Origin: Bacteroidales bacterium
Lineage (GTDB): Bacteria; Bacteroidota; Bacteroidia; Bacteroidales; UBA932
Direction: 5' to 3'
DNA length: 64,000 bases
NCBI GenBank assembly: GCA_017555965.1
Contig: JAFZFH010000129.1
Location: 1 to 64,000, forward strand
Shown here one piece after another: positions 8,864 through 20,348 of the stretch (the stretch's first letter is position 1; each line of letters starts with the position of its first letter). The notes beneath the pieces were generated by a model. It saw only the letters and a list, made by a program, of their open reading frames with translations. It was not told the DNA's origin and made no database searches. The translations under genes were made by a program, and so were the position numbers.

Positions 8864-9958
8864 TTATTTACTTGCAATTGTCCAGGTGAAACCGAACAGA
8901 AGGGACTCCTTGAACTGTACTCTCTGCTTGGTAAGACCGTCAGCCTCGCTGTAGATCATCACCTTGTCATCATAGATGAGGTTTGTGGTGAGAGTCAGAG
9001 AGAAGTACTTGGCCAGTTTCCAGTCAAAACGGTTATCCCAGTTTACACGGAGATTTTCCGGATGATCAAGATAGTTCGAGAAGAGCACCACCTGCGATGT
9101 ATACTTGAAATTATCGTTTACATTGACAGCGATATCAGCCTTGATCTGAGCACCGAACTCAAAACGTGCGCTTCTGTAGCTTGCTCCTGTCAACTGGCTT
9201 GGATCTGTCTCCTTGAACTCATCCTTGAGATTCATACCATAGTTCTTTCTCAGATTCTCGTTTCTCACGATCACAACACCTCCTGTCAATGGTGCAAGGT
9301 TAAGAGAGAGCCACTTTGCAGGGATAAGGTCAATACCGACAGCAAGGTTGGTATATGCAGGCGCAAGGAAACCGGACTTGACCTTACGCGCGTCCTTCCA
9401 GAGATCCACCTGATCCTTGTTAGGGAGGTCATTCAATCCAGGAAGATTGCCTTCCGAATCCTTATACTTGTCAGGAACCGATGGAGTAAGATAGTCATAT
9501 CCTGTATTGAACTGCGATTTGAAGTCATAGTTGACAGAAAGCGAGAAATTCTTCATGCTCGCATTCTTGTAACCGAACTTGCTCTCAAGATATATTCTGT
9601 CATCACTCTTCTGAAGAATCGGCTTCGATGAAGCATACACGAAACCATAATCAAGCTGAAGACGATTGTTCCAGAAGACGTTAGCCTTGGCATAATTTGC
9701 ATTTCCGTCAACAAAGGCCTGGAGAGTGACTGTATTGTCTCCTCCGGCTGCCCAGTTTGTCAGAGAAGTCTGACCGAACTTCATGTTGGTCTTCAACGAC
9801 TTCGCCCAGTACTTAGGCTTTTCTATCTTCGGAGCCTCCGCCTGCGCTTCTGTAATCTCCTTCGCTGCCTCAGTAACAGCCTTCAGAGCGTCACTGTTCT
9901 GTGCCCATGCCGACAATCCTGCCAGCATAAGGCCTGCAATCATCAAGGTTCTTTTCAT
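8864..9958 (-). CDS. DUF3078 family outer-membrane-type protein
   Basis: A 364-residue protein from ATG at 9958 (MKRTLMIAGLMLAGLSAWAQ, signal peptide); a TTG four codons earlier is less likely. After a short Ala/Glu-rich linker (about 20-45) comes the hallmark of DUF3078, KYWAKSLKTNMKFGQTSLTNW with AAGGDNT (about 50-75), then regular alternating aromatic strands to the C-terminus (LLFGFTWTIAS), which suggests a small outer-membrane barrel. The family is widespread in Bacteroidota but has no established function. It lies 24 bases after proS and 2 bases before tilS, so the three may be co-transcribed. Confidence 0.88.
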   Translation of the reverse strand: MKRTLMIAGLMLAGLSAWAQNSDALKAVTEAAKEITEAQAEAPKIEKPKYWAKSLKTNMKFGQTSLTNWAAGGDNTVTLQAFVDGNANYAKANVFWNNRLQLDYGFVYASSKPILQKSDDRIYLESKFGYKNASMKNFSLSVNYDFKSQFNTGYDYLTPSVPDKYKDSEGNLPGLNDLPNKDQVDLWKDARKVKSGFLAPAYTNLAVGIDLIPAKWLSLNLAPLTGGVVIVRNENLRKNYGMNLKDEFKETDPSQLTGASYRSARFEFGAQIKADIAVNVNDNFKYTSQVVLFSNYLDHPENLRVNWDNRFDWKLAKYFSLTLTTNLIYDDKVMIYSEADGLTKQRVQFKESLLFGFTWTIASK

Positions 9959-9982
9959 AGCTTTCAACAAGGCATGTTCAGA

Positions 9983-11464
<1,482 letters not shown>

Positions 11465-11605
11465 TGTATTTTTGTTTTTTATAGTTTTTATCCGTATTAT
11501 TGTCGTTGAATGCATTGGTTTGCGCCCGTTCAGAGCGGTATATTTATTGCATGTCAAACCAAGTTGCGAAGATACGAAATTATTAGAAATAAAGGAGAAA
11601 AGAAT

Positions 11606-12829
11606 ATGAAAAAGAGTTCAGTACTGATGATTGCGGTGACATTGCTTCTTTCGTCATGCGGAACGCTCACACGCCTTGCTTCTTCAACAGAAGGTCAGAA
11701 ATTCTCGGACGGCATCTACGCAAACACCCCGAGCCTGATGTCAAAGGAAGAAAAGAAGGCCGGCAAGGCAGAGACCGATGCCCTCATAGCAAAGACAAAG
11801 GAGTCACCGATCTACCTTTCAGAAAACACACCGAACAAGGATAATTCTGTCAAGAATGTCGAGGTTTCAGAAGTCACCATCTGGGAAAATCCATACGACT
11901 GGAGGAACAGCGTAGACCCGTGGTACTACTATTCACCATACAGCATCGGAAGCTCATGGTACTGGAGCAGACATTGGAGTCCGTTCTGGAGCATGTCATC
12001 ATTGAGATTCGGGTGGCGTGACCCATGGTACTACAGATGGAATGACCCTTGGTATTACGGAAGATACGGTTCATGGTACTACGGATGGAACGATCCGTGG
12101 TTCTACGGATGGAGCGACCCTTGGTACTACGGCGGATATTGGGGAAGATGGTATGACCCGTTCAGCTATTGGGGATCATGGGGATGGTATGACCCATGGT
12201 ATTACGGCGGATATTGGGGCTCATATTATTCATGGTATCCGCACTATGCAGGATGGTACGGCGGATTTGGCCCACATTGGGGACATGGTCCGGGGCTCGG
12301 ACACGGCGGACATTTCTCAAGCCACATGATGCATACCCCAAGACATGAGACAGAGAACAAGGGACAAACATTCACAAGCTCAGAAAAGACCACTGTGAGA
12401 AGAGGTGTCGGTTCAAGCAGCAGCACAGGACGCGGAGTTGTCGGAGGAAGCTCTGTATCACGCAGCAGCGCGACTGCATCAAAATCTTCAGGCAGCACCT
12501 CTGCAGCAAGAAGGACTGCGTCGAGACAGAGTACAGCGGTATCTGCAGGAAGCCAGGGAGCTTCAGGCAAGAGCCCTGCAGAGTCCGGAAATAAGACTAC
12601 ATACAGAAGACCGGCAGTGTCAACTAACAATGCGGCAGCAGAAAACGGATCTTCAACATACACCAGAGGAGGTAGCAGTTCAAGCAGCCAGAGCAGAGGA
12701 ACAGTCGACAGGCCATCGACCGTACCAAGAAGTACACCTGCACAGACCCAGACCCGTTCATCAAGCTTCAACAGCAATGGTGGAGGCGGATTCAGCAGAG
12801 GCGGCTCCGGTGGAAGCGGAAGAAGATAG
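11606..12829 (+). CDS. Lipoprotein with Trp/Tyr/Asp-Pro repeats and Ser/Gly/Arg-rich tail
   Basis: A 407-residue lipoprotein counted from ATG 11606, which has a rare clear Shine-Dalgarno (AAAGGAG at 11591-11597); in-frame codons before it look non-coding. The lipobox is LLLSSC with Cys18. Residues 100-220 are built on a short unit around DPWYY, seen at about 104, 139, 147, 163 (DPWFY), 171 and 196, spaced by Gly/Trp/Tyr/Arg. Residues 225-240 are Gly/His-rich and 260-407 are Ser, Thr, Gly, Arg and Ala-rich low complexity. No enzyme domain is visible. Related Bacteroides proteins have been annotated vitellogenin-II-precursor-like on composition only. It is followed after 25 bases by a FadL-like barrel gene on the same strand; a surface or envelope structural role is possible. 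Confidence 0.8.
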   Translation: MKKSSVLMIAVTLLLSSCGTLTRLASSTEGQKFSDGIYANTPSLMSKEEKKAGKAETDALIAKTKESPIYLSENTPNKDNSVKNVEVSEVTIWENPYDWRNSVDPWYYYSPYSIGSSWYWSRHWSPFWSMSSLRFGWRDPWYYRWNDPWYYGRYGSWYYGWNDPWFYGWSDPWYYGGYWGRWYDPFSYWGSWGWYDPWYYGGYWGSYYSWYPHYAGWYGGFGPHWGHGPGLGHGGHFSSHMMHTPRHETENKGQTFTSSEKTTVRRGVGSSSSTGRGVVGGSSVSRSSATASKSSGSTSAARRTASRQSTAVSAGSQGASGKSPAESGNKTTYRRPAVSTNNAAAENGSSTYTRGGSSSSSQSRGTVDRPSTVPRSTPAQTQTRSSSFNSNGGGGFSRGGSGGSGRR

Positions 12830-12854
12830 AAACAACCATTAAGACTGATATGAT

Positions 12855-14450
12855 ATGAGAAAGACAGCTATTACAATCCTGCTGATGATGGCAGCGCTTT
12901 GCGGATACGCTCAGAGTGCGTATGACGGTCTGCTGTTCAGCGAGAACAATTACGAGGGGACGGCAAGATCTGTTGCAATGGGAAATGCATTTACAGCACT
13001 TGGAGGTGACCTGGGTTCCATAACAATCAACCCTGCCGGCAGCGCCGTGGCCGGATACTCCCAGTTCACAATAACCCCTGGAATCACACTCTCAGCTTCA
13101 ACATCTCAGGGAGTATCTCCATACGCAGACGGTACTCTTCCCTATTTTGAGAGGAAGATGAAAAGCAGCATGACGTCATTCAATGTTCCTAACATGGGAA
13201 TGACCATCAATTGGGACACTAACAGAAATTCGGGTCTCAAGAACATGACCTTCGGTTTTGTTGTCAACAAGACAGCAAGTTTCGATCAGAACGTCTATGC
13301 AAACGGAATAAACTCCACCACGTCATTCATGGGTGCGATGGCGGTGGCAGCGGACGGTTATCTTGACACCGACCTGAACTCATCAGATGCATACTACAAT
13401 TATCCATGGAGTTCGGTCGTAGCTTATCAAAGCGGAATGATCGGCACATACGGAGAATTCAACGACAGATACGTAGGTGCCAGCGAGCTTGTTTTCGACA
13501 ACGGAGACATAGTTGTCGGTGGAGACCTCGACCAGACATATGGCAGACAGGTAAGCGGTGGCAAATATGACTATGCCTTCAATATAGGAGCAAACATATC
13601 TGATCTGCTCTATATCGGCGCAAACCTTGGCATGATCTCACTCGACTACCATTACGACGAGTATTTCAAGGAAAAGGCCCTTGACCCTAATGATTTCGAG
13701 ATCGCTCTTAATAACGGCAAGTACATGTATTTCAGTCAGATGAAATACAACTTCAGATATGAAGCAGATGGTTCCGGAGCCTACGCCAAATTAGGTGCGA
13801 TACTTACTCCGGGATTCGGTCTGCGAATCGGAGCTGCAATCCAGACTCCTGAAGTCAACAGCATCATTGAGAGATGGCAATACACAGGTTCGACAGAGTT
13901 TACCCCATCTTCATATGACGGATACGCATACAGTCCTGAAGGCGAATACAGATATACTGTCATATCACCGTTCAGAGCGAATATCGGACTTGCATATACC
14001 TTCGGAGCCGTAGGAATCGTAAGCGCTGATTATGAATACTGCGACTACAGTCAGATGCAGTTCAGTGCAGATGGCGATGAACAGGATTACTTTGATGAGG
14101 TCAACAGCGTAATCAAGGAAGTGTTCGGTCCGCAGCACATGTTGCGTCTTGGAGCAGAATTGAAGATCGGAAAAGCAGCAATCAGAGGTGGATACGGATT
14201 GACAACCTCGCCAGAGAAGAACTTCAACGGGCTCTATAGAAGCAATTTCTCTTTCGGACTGGGATATAGCTCAAAAGGTTCATTCTTTGCTGACTTTGCT
14301 GTCAGAATGAACACCTACAACAGCGAATACTATATGCCGTACAGCGATTATATATTCGACGACGAGGACAACATCCTTGAGCCTGCCCCTGAACTTCTCA
14401 TCACCCGATCAGACTGGAAGGCCCTTCTCACCCTCGGCTGGCGCTTCTAG
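12855..14450 (+). CDS. FadL/OMPP1-like outer-membrane transport protein
   Basis: A 531-residue protein with signal peptide (MRKTAITILLMMAALCGYAQ) and the FadL-family N-terminus: TARSVAMGNAFTALGGDLGSITINPAG (split here) near residues 36-62, where the NPAG motif forms the hatch. The rest is a 14-strand-like barrel with alternating aromatic residues, ending in the C-terminal strand ALLTLGWRF. FadL-type channels carry hydrophobic compounds across the outer membrane; Bacteroidota members are often labelled hemin receptor without direct proof. It probably forms an operon with the upstream Trp/Tyr-rich lipoprotein. The substrate is unknown. Confidence 0.85.
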   Translation: MRKTAITILLMMAALCGYAQSAYDGLLFSENNYEGTARSVAMGNAFTALGGDLGSITINPAGSAVAGYSQFTITPGITLSASTSQGVSPYADGTLPYFERKMKSSMTSFNVPNMGMTINWDTNRNSGLKNMTFGFVVNKTASFDQNVYANGINSTTSFMGAMAVAADGYLDTDLNSSDAYYNYPWSSVVAYQSGMIGTYGEFNDRYVGASELVFDNGDIVVGGDLDQTYGRQVSGGKYDYAFNIGANISDLLYIGANLGMISLDYHYDEYFKEKALDPNDFEIALNNGKYMYFSQMKYNFRYEADGSGAYAKLGAILTPGFGLRIGAAIQTPEVNSIIERWQYTGSTEFTPSSYDGYAYSPEGEYRYTVISPFRANIGLAYTFGAVGIVSADYEYCDYSQMQFSADGDEQDYFDEVNSVIKEVFGPQHMLRLGAELKIGKAAIRGGYGLTTSPEKNFNGLYRSNFSFGLGYSSKGSFFADFAVRMNTYNSEYYMPYSDYIFDDEDNILEPAPELLITRSDWKALLTLGWRF

Positions 14451-14555
14451 CCCCTGCGTCAACGAAGCTACGAAAGATCAAGACAGATACGTAAGGGCAT
14501 AAAAATACAGCCAAACTTACCCTATCCCCTCTGTTCGTAGACTATCCATAATAGA

Positions 14556-14591
14556 AAAGAGGCCGACTAACACTTATTAGTCGGCCTCTTT
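14556..14591. terminator. Bidirectional terminator between the FadL-like gene and infB
   Basis: A 15-bp perfect stem (14556-14570 with 14577-14591, core GAGGCCGACTAA) and a 6-base loop. It ends in TTTATTTATG on the plus side and has an A-run on the left (T-run on the minus strand). It lies between two convergent genes and could end both. Confidence 0.9.
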
Positions 14592-14603
14592 ATTTATGAT
14601 CGC

Positions 14604-17429
14604 TTAGAGTGTTCTCTTGATCTCTTCGATAGTGTATGCCTCAACAACATCACCCACCTTGATGTCATTGTATCCCTGGATATTGAGACCACAGTCCATA
14701 CCCATGTGAACCTCCTTGACATCATCCTTGAATCTCTTGAGAGATCCGAGCTCGCCTGTGTAGACAACGATACCGTCACGGATCACGCGCACCTTCGCAG
14801 TTCTCTGGAGCTTACCCTCACGGACGATACATCCTGCAATAGTACCCACCTTAGAGATCTTGAATGTCTCCTGAACCTCAGCAGTAGCGGTAACAACCTC
14901 CTTCTGCTCTGGCTCGAGCATACCCTCGATACCGCTCTTGAGCTCGTTGATACAGTCATAGATGACTGAGTACAGACGGATTTCGATCTCCTCCTTCTCA
15001 GCAAGCTTACGCGCTGAAGGCATAGGACGTACCTGGAAGCCGATGATGATCGCATCCGATGCAGCGGCAAGGAGAATATCTGACTCTGAAATCGCACCTA
15101 CAGCCTTGTGGATCACATTTACGCGAACTTCCTCTGTAGAAAGCTTGATGATAGAGTCTGAGAGCGCCTCCACTGAACCGTCCACGTCTCCCTTGACGAT
15201 GACATTGAGTTCCTTGAAGTTTCCGATAGCGATACGACGACCGATCTCCTCGAGAGTCATATGCTTCTGGGTCTTGATACCCTGGATACGGATAAGCTGC
15301 TCACGCTTGTTCGCAATATCCTTAGCCTCCTTCTCGTCAGCCATTACAACGAATGTCTCACCTGCTGTTGGAGCACCGTTAAGACCGAGAACTGAAACTG
15401 GAGTTGAAGGACCTGCCTCATCCACCTTCTGTCCACGCTCGTTGAACATTGCCTTTACCTTACCTGTATAGCAACCTGAAAGCATCACGTCACCTACTCT
15501 GAGTGTTCCGTTCTGTACAAGGATCGTAGCAAGATATCCACGACCCTTATCGAGTGATGACTCGATCACGGCACCTGCAGCTCTCTTGTTAGGATTTGCC
15601 TTGAGGTCAAGCATTTCTGACTCAAGAAGCACCTTCTCAAGAAGAAGATCCACATCGATACCCTTCTTCGCAGAGATCTCCTGGCACTGGTACTTACCGC
15701 CCCAATCCTCCACAAGGATATTCATCTGTGAAAGCTGCTCACGGATCTTCTCAGGGTTTGCACCTGGCTTATCGATCTTGTTGATCGCAAATACCATAGG
15801 TACACCTGCTGCCTGAGCATGGTTGATCGCCTCGACTGTCTGAGGCATGATGCAGTCGTCCGCCGCAACGATGATGATGGCAACGTCTGTCATCTTGGCA
15901 CCACGCGCACGCATCGCTGTAAACGCCTCGTGACCTGGAGTATCAAGGAATGTGATTCTCTGTCCGTCAGGAAGCTCCACGTGATATGCACCGATATGCT
16001 GTGTGATACCACCGGCCTCACCTGCGATCACGTTCGCGTTACGGATATGGTCGAGAAGCGATGTCTTACCGTGGTCAACGTGTCCCATCACAGTGATCAC
16101 CGGTGGACGTGGGAGAAGGTCCTCTGCAGAATCCTCTGCCTCACCCTGGGCAATCGCATCTGTAAGGTTAGCAGTCACGAACTCAACCTCATAACCGAAC
16201 TCTTCTGCTACAAGTACAAGTGTCTCAGCATCGAGACGCTGGTTGATGGACACCATCATACCAAGGCTCATACATGCACCGATAACCTTAGTCACAGGGG
16301 TATTGTTCATAAGGGTAGCGAGGTCATTTACAGTAACGAACTCGGTAACCTTCAATACCTTCTGCTCGAGCTCCTGCATCTCCATCTCTTCCTGCATTCT
16401 CTGCGATGCAAGCTCTCTCTTCTCCTTTCTGTGCTTAGCTCCGAAGTTACCCTTCTTATTCTCGTTCATGCGGGCATAGGTCTCCTTGATCTGCTTCTGG
16501 ATCTCCTTCTGCATCTCCTCCTGCTCCGCCTCCGTCATTGGCTTGAACTTCTCAGCACCACGGTCGCGTCGGTTCTTCTTGTCCTTCTTGCCGGCGTTCT
16601 GCTGCTGAGCGTTGTTGTTATTGTTAGGATGATTCTTGTTGTCCCTGTTATCCTTCTTATCCTTCTTGCCAACGTTGTTTGTAGCCTCAACCTTGGTCAC
16701 ATCAACCTTCTGGCTGCCTTCCTTGCCGATTCTCTCTCTCTTCTTCTTTTTCTTCTTCTTATCGAACTGTGAAAGGTCAATCTTATCCACCACCTTAGGA
16801 CCGGCAAGCTTCTCCACCTCAATCTTCACCTCCCTTGGTTCAGCAGGCTTCACAGGCTCTTCCGCTGGGGTTGGGGCGGGAGCCGGTGCAGGCTCTGATA
16901 CAGGTACCGGTGCAGGGGCTGGCTCTGCAACCTTTACTGGCTCCGGCACAGATACCGGTTCCGGCTTAGGTTCTGGTTTCACTTCTGCCTTCACTGAAGC
17001 CGGCTTCTTCTCGAACTGAGAAAGGTCTATCTTGTCGATCACCTTCGGTCCGGCAACAACAGCCGGCTCTGCAACCGATGCTGGAGCAGGAGCTGGTTTC
17101 TCCACTACAGGCTCTGCAGGACGCTCCTCATTGAGAACATTGCTCTTGATCACAACCTCTCTTTCAGGAATTTCCTCATCCTCCTGGCTCGGCTTCTTCT
17201 TGGCACCCAGCTCAATGATTTCCTTGAGCTTGATGGTCACCTTCTCCGAGTCTTTCTTAAGTTTCTGGTCTTCACCGAACTTTGCCTCTATAGCCGGAAG
17301 AAACTCATCCGAAACCTTTGCGTTCGGGTTCATCTCCACATTGGCTCCCTTCTCATTGAGAAAATCAACAAGTCGTGCAAGTCCGATGCTGAATTGCTTT
17401 GTAAGTTTACTTAATCTGATTTCTGCCAT
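14604..17429 (-). CDS. infB: Translation initiation factor IF-2
   Basis: A 941-residue GTPase that brings initiator tRNA to the 30S subunit. The IF2-N-like start is [13 protein letters not shown]. Residues ~100-340 are a long linker rich in Pro/Ala/Glu and then Lys/Asn, in which the unit [17 protein letters not shown] occurs twice (about 126-142 and 209-225). A second IF2-N domain precedes the G domain, with G1 GHVDHGKT at 449-456, DTPGHEAF (G3) and NKIDKPGA (G4). Domains 2, 3 and C2 follow to the end. The linker is long, as is common in Bacteroidota. It lies 17 bases after nusA in a rimP-nusA-infB operon. Confidence 0.97.
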   Translation of the reverse strand: MAEIRLSKLTKQFSIGLARLVDFLNEKGANVEMNPNAKVSDEFLPAIEAKFGEDQKLKKDSEKVTIKLKEIIELGAKKKPSQEDEEIPEREVVIKSNVLNEERPAEPVVEKPAPAPASVAEPAVVAGPKVIDKIDLSQFEKKPASVKAEVKPEPKPEPVSVPEPVKVAEPAPAPVPVSEPAPAPAPTPAEEPVKPAEPREVKIEVEKLAGPKVVDKIDLSQFDKKKKKKKRERIGKEGSQKVDVTKVEATNNVGKKDKKDNRDNKNHPNNNNNAQQQNAGKKDKKNRRDRGAEKFKPMTEAEQEEMQKEIQKQIKETYARMNENKKGNFGAKHRKEKRELASQRMQEEMEMQELEQKVLKVTEFVTVNDLATLMNNTPVTKVIGACMSLGMMVSINQRLDAETLVLVAEEFGYEVEFVTANLTDAIAQGEAEDSAEDLLPRPPVITVMGHVDHGKTSLLDHIRNANVIAGEAGGITQHIGAYHVELPDGQRITFLDTPGHEAFTAMRARGAKMTDVAIIIVAADDCIMPQTVEAINHAQAAGVPMVFAINKIDKPGANPEKIREQLSQMNILVEDWGGKYQCQEISAKKGIDVDLLLEKVLLESEMLDLKANPNKRAAGAVIESSLDKGRGYLATILVQNGTLRVGDVMLSGCYTGKVKAMFNERGQKVDEAGPSTPVSVLGLNGAPTAGETFVVMADEKEAKDIANKREQLIRIQGIKTQKHMTLEEIGRRIAIGNFKELNVIVKGDVDGSVEALSDSIIKLSTEEVRVNVIHKAVGAISESDILLAAASDAIIIGFQVRPMPSARKLAEKEEIEIRLYSVIYDCINELKSGIEGMLEPEQKEVVTATAEVQETFKISKVGTIAGCIVREGKLQRTAKVRVIRDGIVVYTGELGSLKRFKDDVKEVHMGMDCGLNIQGYNDIKVGDVVEAYTIEEIKRTL

Positions 17430-17446
17430 ATTACCCCTTGTTATCT

Positions 17447-18700
17447 TTATTCTTCGTCTTCAAATTCAGCGCGGAGGATATCCATGATCTCCTCTACTGT
17501 CTCATCCTCGAGGTCTGCCCTCTTGGCGATATCTTCTGCAGAAAGTGCGAGAACGCTCTTTGCAGTATCGCAACCGATGTTCTGGAGCTTTTCGATGATC
17601 CAGTCCTCGATCACGTCGTTGAACTCCTCGAGGAGTACATCCTCTTCCTCCTCATCGATCTCGTCCTTAGGAAGCTCTCTCCATACCTCAATTTCCTTTC
17701 CAACAAGCATACCGGCGAGTCTGATGTTGCATCCGCCCTTACCGATACCCTTCTTGACCTCATCAGGAAGCATGTATACCTTGATCTTCTCATCCTCAGG
17801 ATTTCCAAGAACGATTGATGAAATCTTTGCAGGGTTGAGTGCTCTCTGGATAAGGAGCTGAGTATTGTTTGTCCACTGGAGTACGTCGATGTTCTCGTTG
17901 CGGAGCTCACGTACGATTCCGATGATACGTGCTCCCTTCACACCGATACATGCTCCGATAGGGTCGATTCTCTCATCGTAAGACTCTACTGCCACCTTGG
18001 CACGCTCACCTGGTACACGTACAACCTTCTTGATTGTGATGAGTCCGTCATAGATTTCAGGAACCTCCTGCTCGAAGAGTTTCTCGAGGAACTCCGGAGT
18101 AGTTCTTGAAAGCACGATGTATGGAGTTGTGTTGTTCTTCATCTCCACACTCTTGATGATGGCTCTTACTGTATCGTTCTTCTTGAAGTGCTCGCCCGGG
18201 ATCTGCTCAGACTTAGGAAGACGGAGTTCATTTCCATCCTCATCAAGGATAAGGACCTCCTTAGCCCATGTCTGATATACCTCACCTGTGAAGATCTCAC
18301 CGATCTTGCCTACATATTTGTTATAGAGATTAGCCTTCTCGATATCCATGATACGACCCTGAAGGTTCTGACGGATATTAAGGATACCACGACGGCCGAA
18401 GTCCTTAAGCTCGATCTTCTTTGCGAAAGTCTCACCAACCTCATAGTCATCGTCCTCGAGATCCTCAAGAGCGATCTGTGTGTTAGGGTCCTCAACTTCC
18501 TCTACAACCTCTCTGTTCCAATAGATCTCGCAGTCTCCCTTGTCGATATTGATGATGATATCGAAGTTGTCAGCTGATCCATAAGTCTTAGTGATCTGAG
18601 TCCTGAACACGTCCTCAAGCACACCCATCATCGTAGGTCTGTCGATGTTCTTCTGGTTCTTGAACTCGGCAAAAGCATCTTTAAGTTCAATCTTTTCCAT
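17447..18700 (-). CDS. nusA: Transcription termination/antitermination factor NusA
   Basis: A 417-residue RNA polymerase-associated factor. The order is an N-terminal polymerase-binding domain (about 1-125), an S1 domain (about 130-200, [18 protein letters not shown]) and two KH domains (about 230-345, with [22 protein letters not shown] cut around residue 240 and [20 protein letters not shown] near 310). An acidic C-terminal tail ends [10 protein letters not shown] and holds a helix-hairpin-helix-like stretch ([20 protein letters not shown]). NusA controls pausing, termination and antitermination. It is in the conserved rimP-nusA-infB order, 16 bases after rimP. Confidence 0.97.
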   Translation of the reverse strand: MEKIELKDAFAEFKNQKNIDRPTMMGVLEDVFRTQITKTYGSADNFDIIINIDKGDCEIYWNREVVEEVEDPNTQIALEDLEDDDYEVGETFAKKIELKDFGRRGILNIRQNLQGRIMDIEKANLYNKYVGKIGEIFTGEVYQTWAKEVLILDEDGNELRLPKSEQIPGEHFKKNDTVRAIIKSVEMKNNTTPYIVLSRTTPEFLEKLFEQEVPEIYDGLITIKKVVRVPGERAKVAVESYDERIDPIGACIGVKGARIIGIVRELRNENIDVLQWTNNTQLLIQRALNPAKISSIVLGNPEDEKIKVYMLPDEVKKGIGKGGCNIRLAGMLVGKEIEVWRELPKDEIDEEEEDVLLEEFNDVIEDWIIEKLQNIGCDTAKSVLALSAEDIAKRADLEDETVEEIMDILRAEFEDEE

Positions 18701-18716
18701 TTTGTTTATGTTTTTA

Positions 18717-19184
18717 TTATTTGAATTCGATGTAAGGTCTCACTGCATTGACCTGATCCATTGTGAAGCGGTCCAGATGTTCCACAAGCTCCTTCTTCTT
18801 CTTTCCTTCCACGGCCTCCTTCGCAACATACTTCAGCGTGATGCTCTCCTGGTCAGCGGCCTCAAGCTCAGCCACCATCTTCTTTCCGCCTTTGAGCGAC
18901 ACCTCAACCTTCGTGCCCACAGCCTTGAGATACTGCCTGTACACCTTGAAAGGCTGGTCAAGACCTGCAGAACTTACAGTAAGCGAGTAGTCCTCCACTT
19001 CCCTGTCGAACTTAGTTTCGAAGTAACGGCTGAGAGCTACACAATCATCAAGTTCGATTGTTCCCTCTTCTGACTCCACCGTAAGCACAATATCATTATC
19101 TTTGCTGACTGAAACATCAACAATAAAGCACCCGCGTGCAACGATTTCATCGTTAATTGCATCTAGTATTACCGAAGCGTTCAT
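18717..19184 (-). CDS. rimP: Ribosome maturation factor RimP
   Basis: A 155-residue protein, the usual RimP length, that helps assemble the 30S subunit. The N-terminal domain carries LVDVSVSKDNDIVLTVE-like strands (about 20-36) and a conserved LDDCVALSRYFETKFDRE segment near 45-62; the YSLTVSSAGLDQPFK motif (about 66-80) is typical. The C-terminal SH3-like domain follows. It is the first gene of rimP-nusA-infB on the minus strand, behind a good promoter and a leader hairpin. Confidence 0.95.
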   Translation of the reverse strand: MNASVILDAINDEIVARGCFIVDVSVSKDNDIVLTVESEEGTIELDDCVALSRYFETKFDREVEDYSLTVSSAGLDQPFKVYRQYLKAVGTKVEVSLKGGKKMVAELEAADQESITLKYVAKEAVEGKKKKELVEHLDRFTMDQVNAVRPYIEFK

Positions 19185-19212
19185 TTTAACTTTGAGTCAA
19201 TGCATAAAATAA

Positions 19213-19230
19213 GGGGGCAACCTTGCCCCC
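19213..19230 (-). promoter_or_regulatory. Attenuator-like hairpin in the rimP operon leader
   Basis: GGGGGCA and TGCCCCC form a 7-bp GC-rich stem with a 4-base loop. Read on the minus strand it is followed at once by TTATTTTATG, a terminator-like U-rich run. It lies between the predicted start of transcription (about 19243) and the rimP ATG (19184), so it would be in the leader RNA. NusA, the second gene product, acts on such hairpins, so feedback is a plausible inference. Confidence 0.55.
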
Positions 19231-19248
19231 TGAATCATTCTCACGGTG

Positions 19249-19280
19249 CAAATGTAAGTATAAATTCAGAATAACGCAAA
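19249..19280 (-). promoter_or_regulatory. Promoter of the rimP-nusA-infB operon
   Basis: On the minus strand, TTTG (19280-19277), a 20-base spacer and TACATTTG (19256-19249) match the Bacteroidota -33/-7 promoter form closely. The predicted start is near 19243, about 60 bases before rimP. Confidence 0.7.
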
Positions 19281-19299
19281 TTATTGAACCTGTAATATC

Positions 19300-20289
19300 A
19301 TGGAATTCAAAGCAAAGGAGATAGCAGAAATCCTGGGAGGAACAGTAGATGGAAACCCAGAGGCGACCATAACGACTTTTGCCCGCATCGAGAGCGGAAA
19401 ACCGGGAGCCATATGCTTCTTCGCAAATCCGAAATATGAGCAGTACGTATACAAGTGCAAGGCCGACATCATCATCGTAAACAAGACATTTGAGCCTAAG
19501 GAGCCCGTATCAGCAACACTGGTAAGGGTCGATGATTCGTATGCCGCTGTTGCAGCTCTCCTGGACTATGTGACCGCAAAGAAAAGGTCATACAGGCGCT
19601 ACAGAGGCTGCAGAAGCAGGGTAAGATGGAGCGCAAGACTTGGAAAGAAGGTGTATGTCGGAGATTTTGCCTACATCGGCAAGGGAGCATCGGTCGGAAA
19701 CTGCACCAAGATATACGAAAACGTGTATGTGGGTGACGGCGTGAAGATAGGTTCATACTGCATCATCTATCCGGGTGCCCGCATCTATCCGGGAATGGTC
19801 ATCGGAGACCGCGTCATCATACATGCCAATGCCGTGATCGGAGCGGACGGATTCGGATTCGCACCGCTCGAAGACGGAACATGGAAGAAGATCGAGCATA
19901 CAGGAAACGTAATCATTGAAGACGACGTCGAGATTGGTGCCAACACATGTATCGACAAGTCGCAGATGGGATCAACAATTGTTAAGAAAGGCACGAAGAT
20001 TGACAACCTCTGTCAGGTCGCTCATAACGTGGAGGTCGGACCTAATACGGTAATGGCCGCAATGTCAGGCATCGCCGGCTCATCAAAGGTCGGAGAGCAC
20101 TGCATAATCGGAGGTCAGGTCGGCATCGCCGGACATCTTACCGTAGCCGACAACACCTCATTCGGAGCGCAGGCCGGACTTATCTCAAATGTGAAGACTC
20201 CTGGACAGTCGTTCTTCGGCACTCCAGCCATCCCGTACATGGATTACATGAGAAGTTACTCGGCGTTCAAGAAAGCAGGCAAAAAGTAG
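19300..20289 (+). CDS. lpxD: UDP-3-O-acylglucosamine N-acyltransferase (lipid A)
   Basis: A 329-residue acyltransferase for the third step of lipid A synthesis: transfer of a 3-hydroxyacyl chain to the 2-amino group. The N-terminal uridine-binding domain (about 1-95, EIAEILGGTVDGNPEATITTFARIE region) is followed by the left-handed beta-helix of hexapeptide repeats (about 115-310) with the catalytic His in the IIHANAVIGADGFGFAPL block and VAHNVEVGPNTVMAA. The stretch between the domains (about residues 91-112) is unusually Arg-rich (KKRSYRRYRGCRSRVRW); I considered a frameshift but both sides stay in one frame. It is first of lpxD-lpxC-lpxA-wbqC. Confidence 0.95.
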   Translation: MEFKAKEIAEILGGTVDGNPEATITTFARIESGKPGAICFFANPKYEQYVYKCKADIIIVNKTFEPKEPVSATLVRVDDSYAAVAALLDYVTAKKRSYRRYRGCRSRVRWSARLGKKVYVGDFAYIGKGASVGNCTKIYENVYVGDGVKIGSYCIIYPGARIYPGMVIGDRVIIHANAVIGADGFGFAPLEDGTWKKIEHTGNVIIEDDVEIGANTCIDKSQMGSTIVKKGTKIDNLCQVAHNVEVGPNTVMAAMSGIAGSSKVGEHCIIGGQVGIAGHLTVADNTSFGAQAGLISNVKTPGQSFFGTPAIPYMDYMRSYSAFKKAGKK

Positions 20290-20308
20290 TGATAACGAAA
20301 AATTTAAC

Positions 20309-20316
20309 TATCTTTG
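20309..20316 (+). promoter_or_regulatory. Promoter -7-like box before lpxC
   Basis: TATCTTTG fits TAnnTTTG and lies 32 bases before the lpxC ATG, in the 59-base gap after lpxD. It would let lpxC-lpxA-wbqC be expressed apart from lpxD. No clear -33 TTTG is seen. Confidence 0.5.
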
Positions 20317-20348
20317 CGCGTTTTTAGGAAAAAGAGAGAAGAAGAGTA

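Noticed and set aside
14451..14555. tRNA or structured RNA in the gap after the FadL-like gene
   Set aside because: Only a weak, long-range CTACGAA/TTCGTAG pairing is seen; no cloverleaf or known RNA motif. Only the terminator at 14556-14591 is supported.
15819..16772. Long open frame on the plus strand opposite infB
   Set aside because: It is the complement of the IF-2 G domain and linker; the Leu/His-rich translation matches no family and reflects codon bias of infB.
19560..19640. Frameshift in lpxD
   Set aside because: Both domains are in one frame. One alternative frame stops in this stretch, and neither resembles LpxD.
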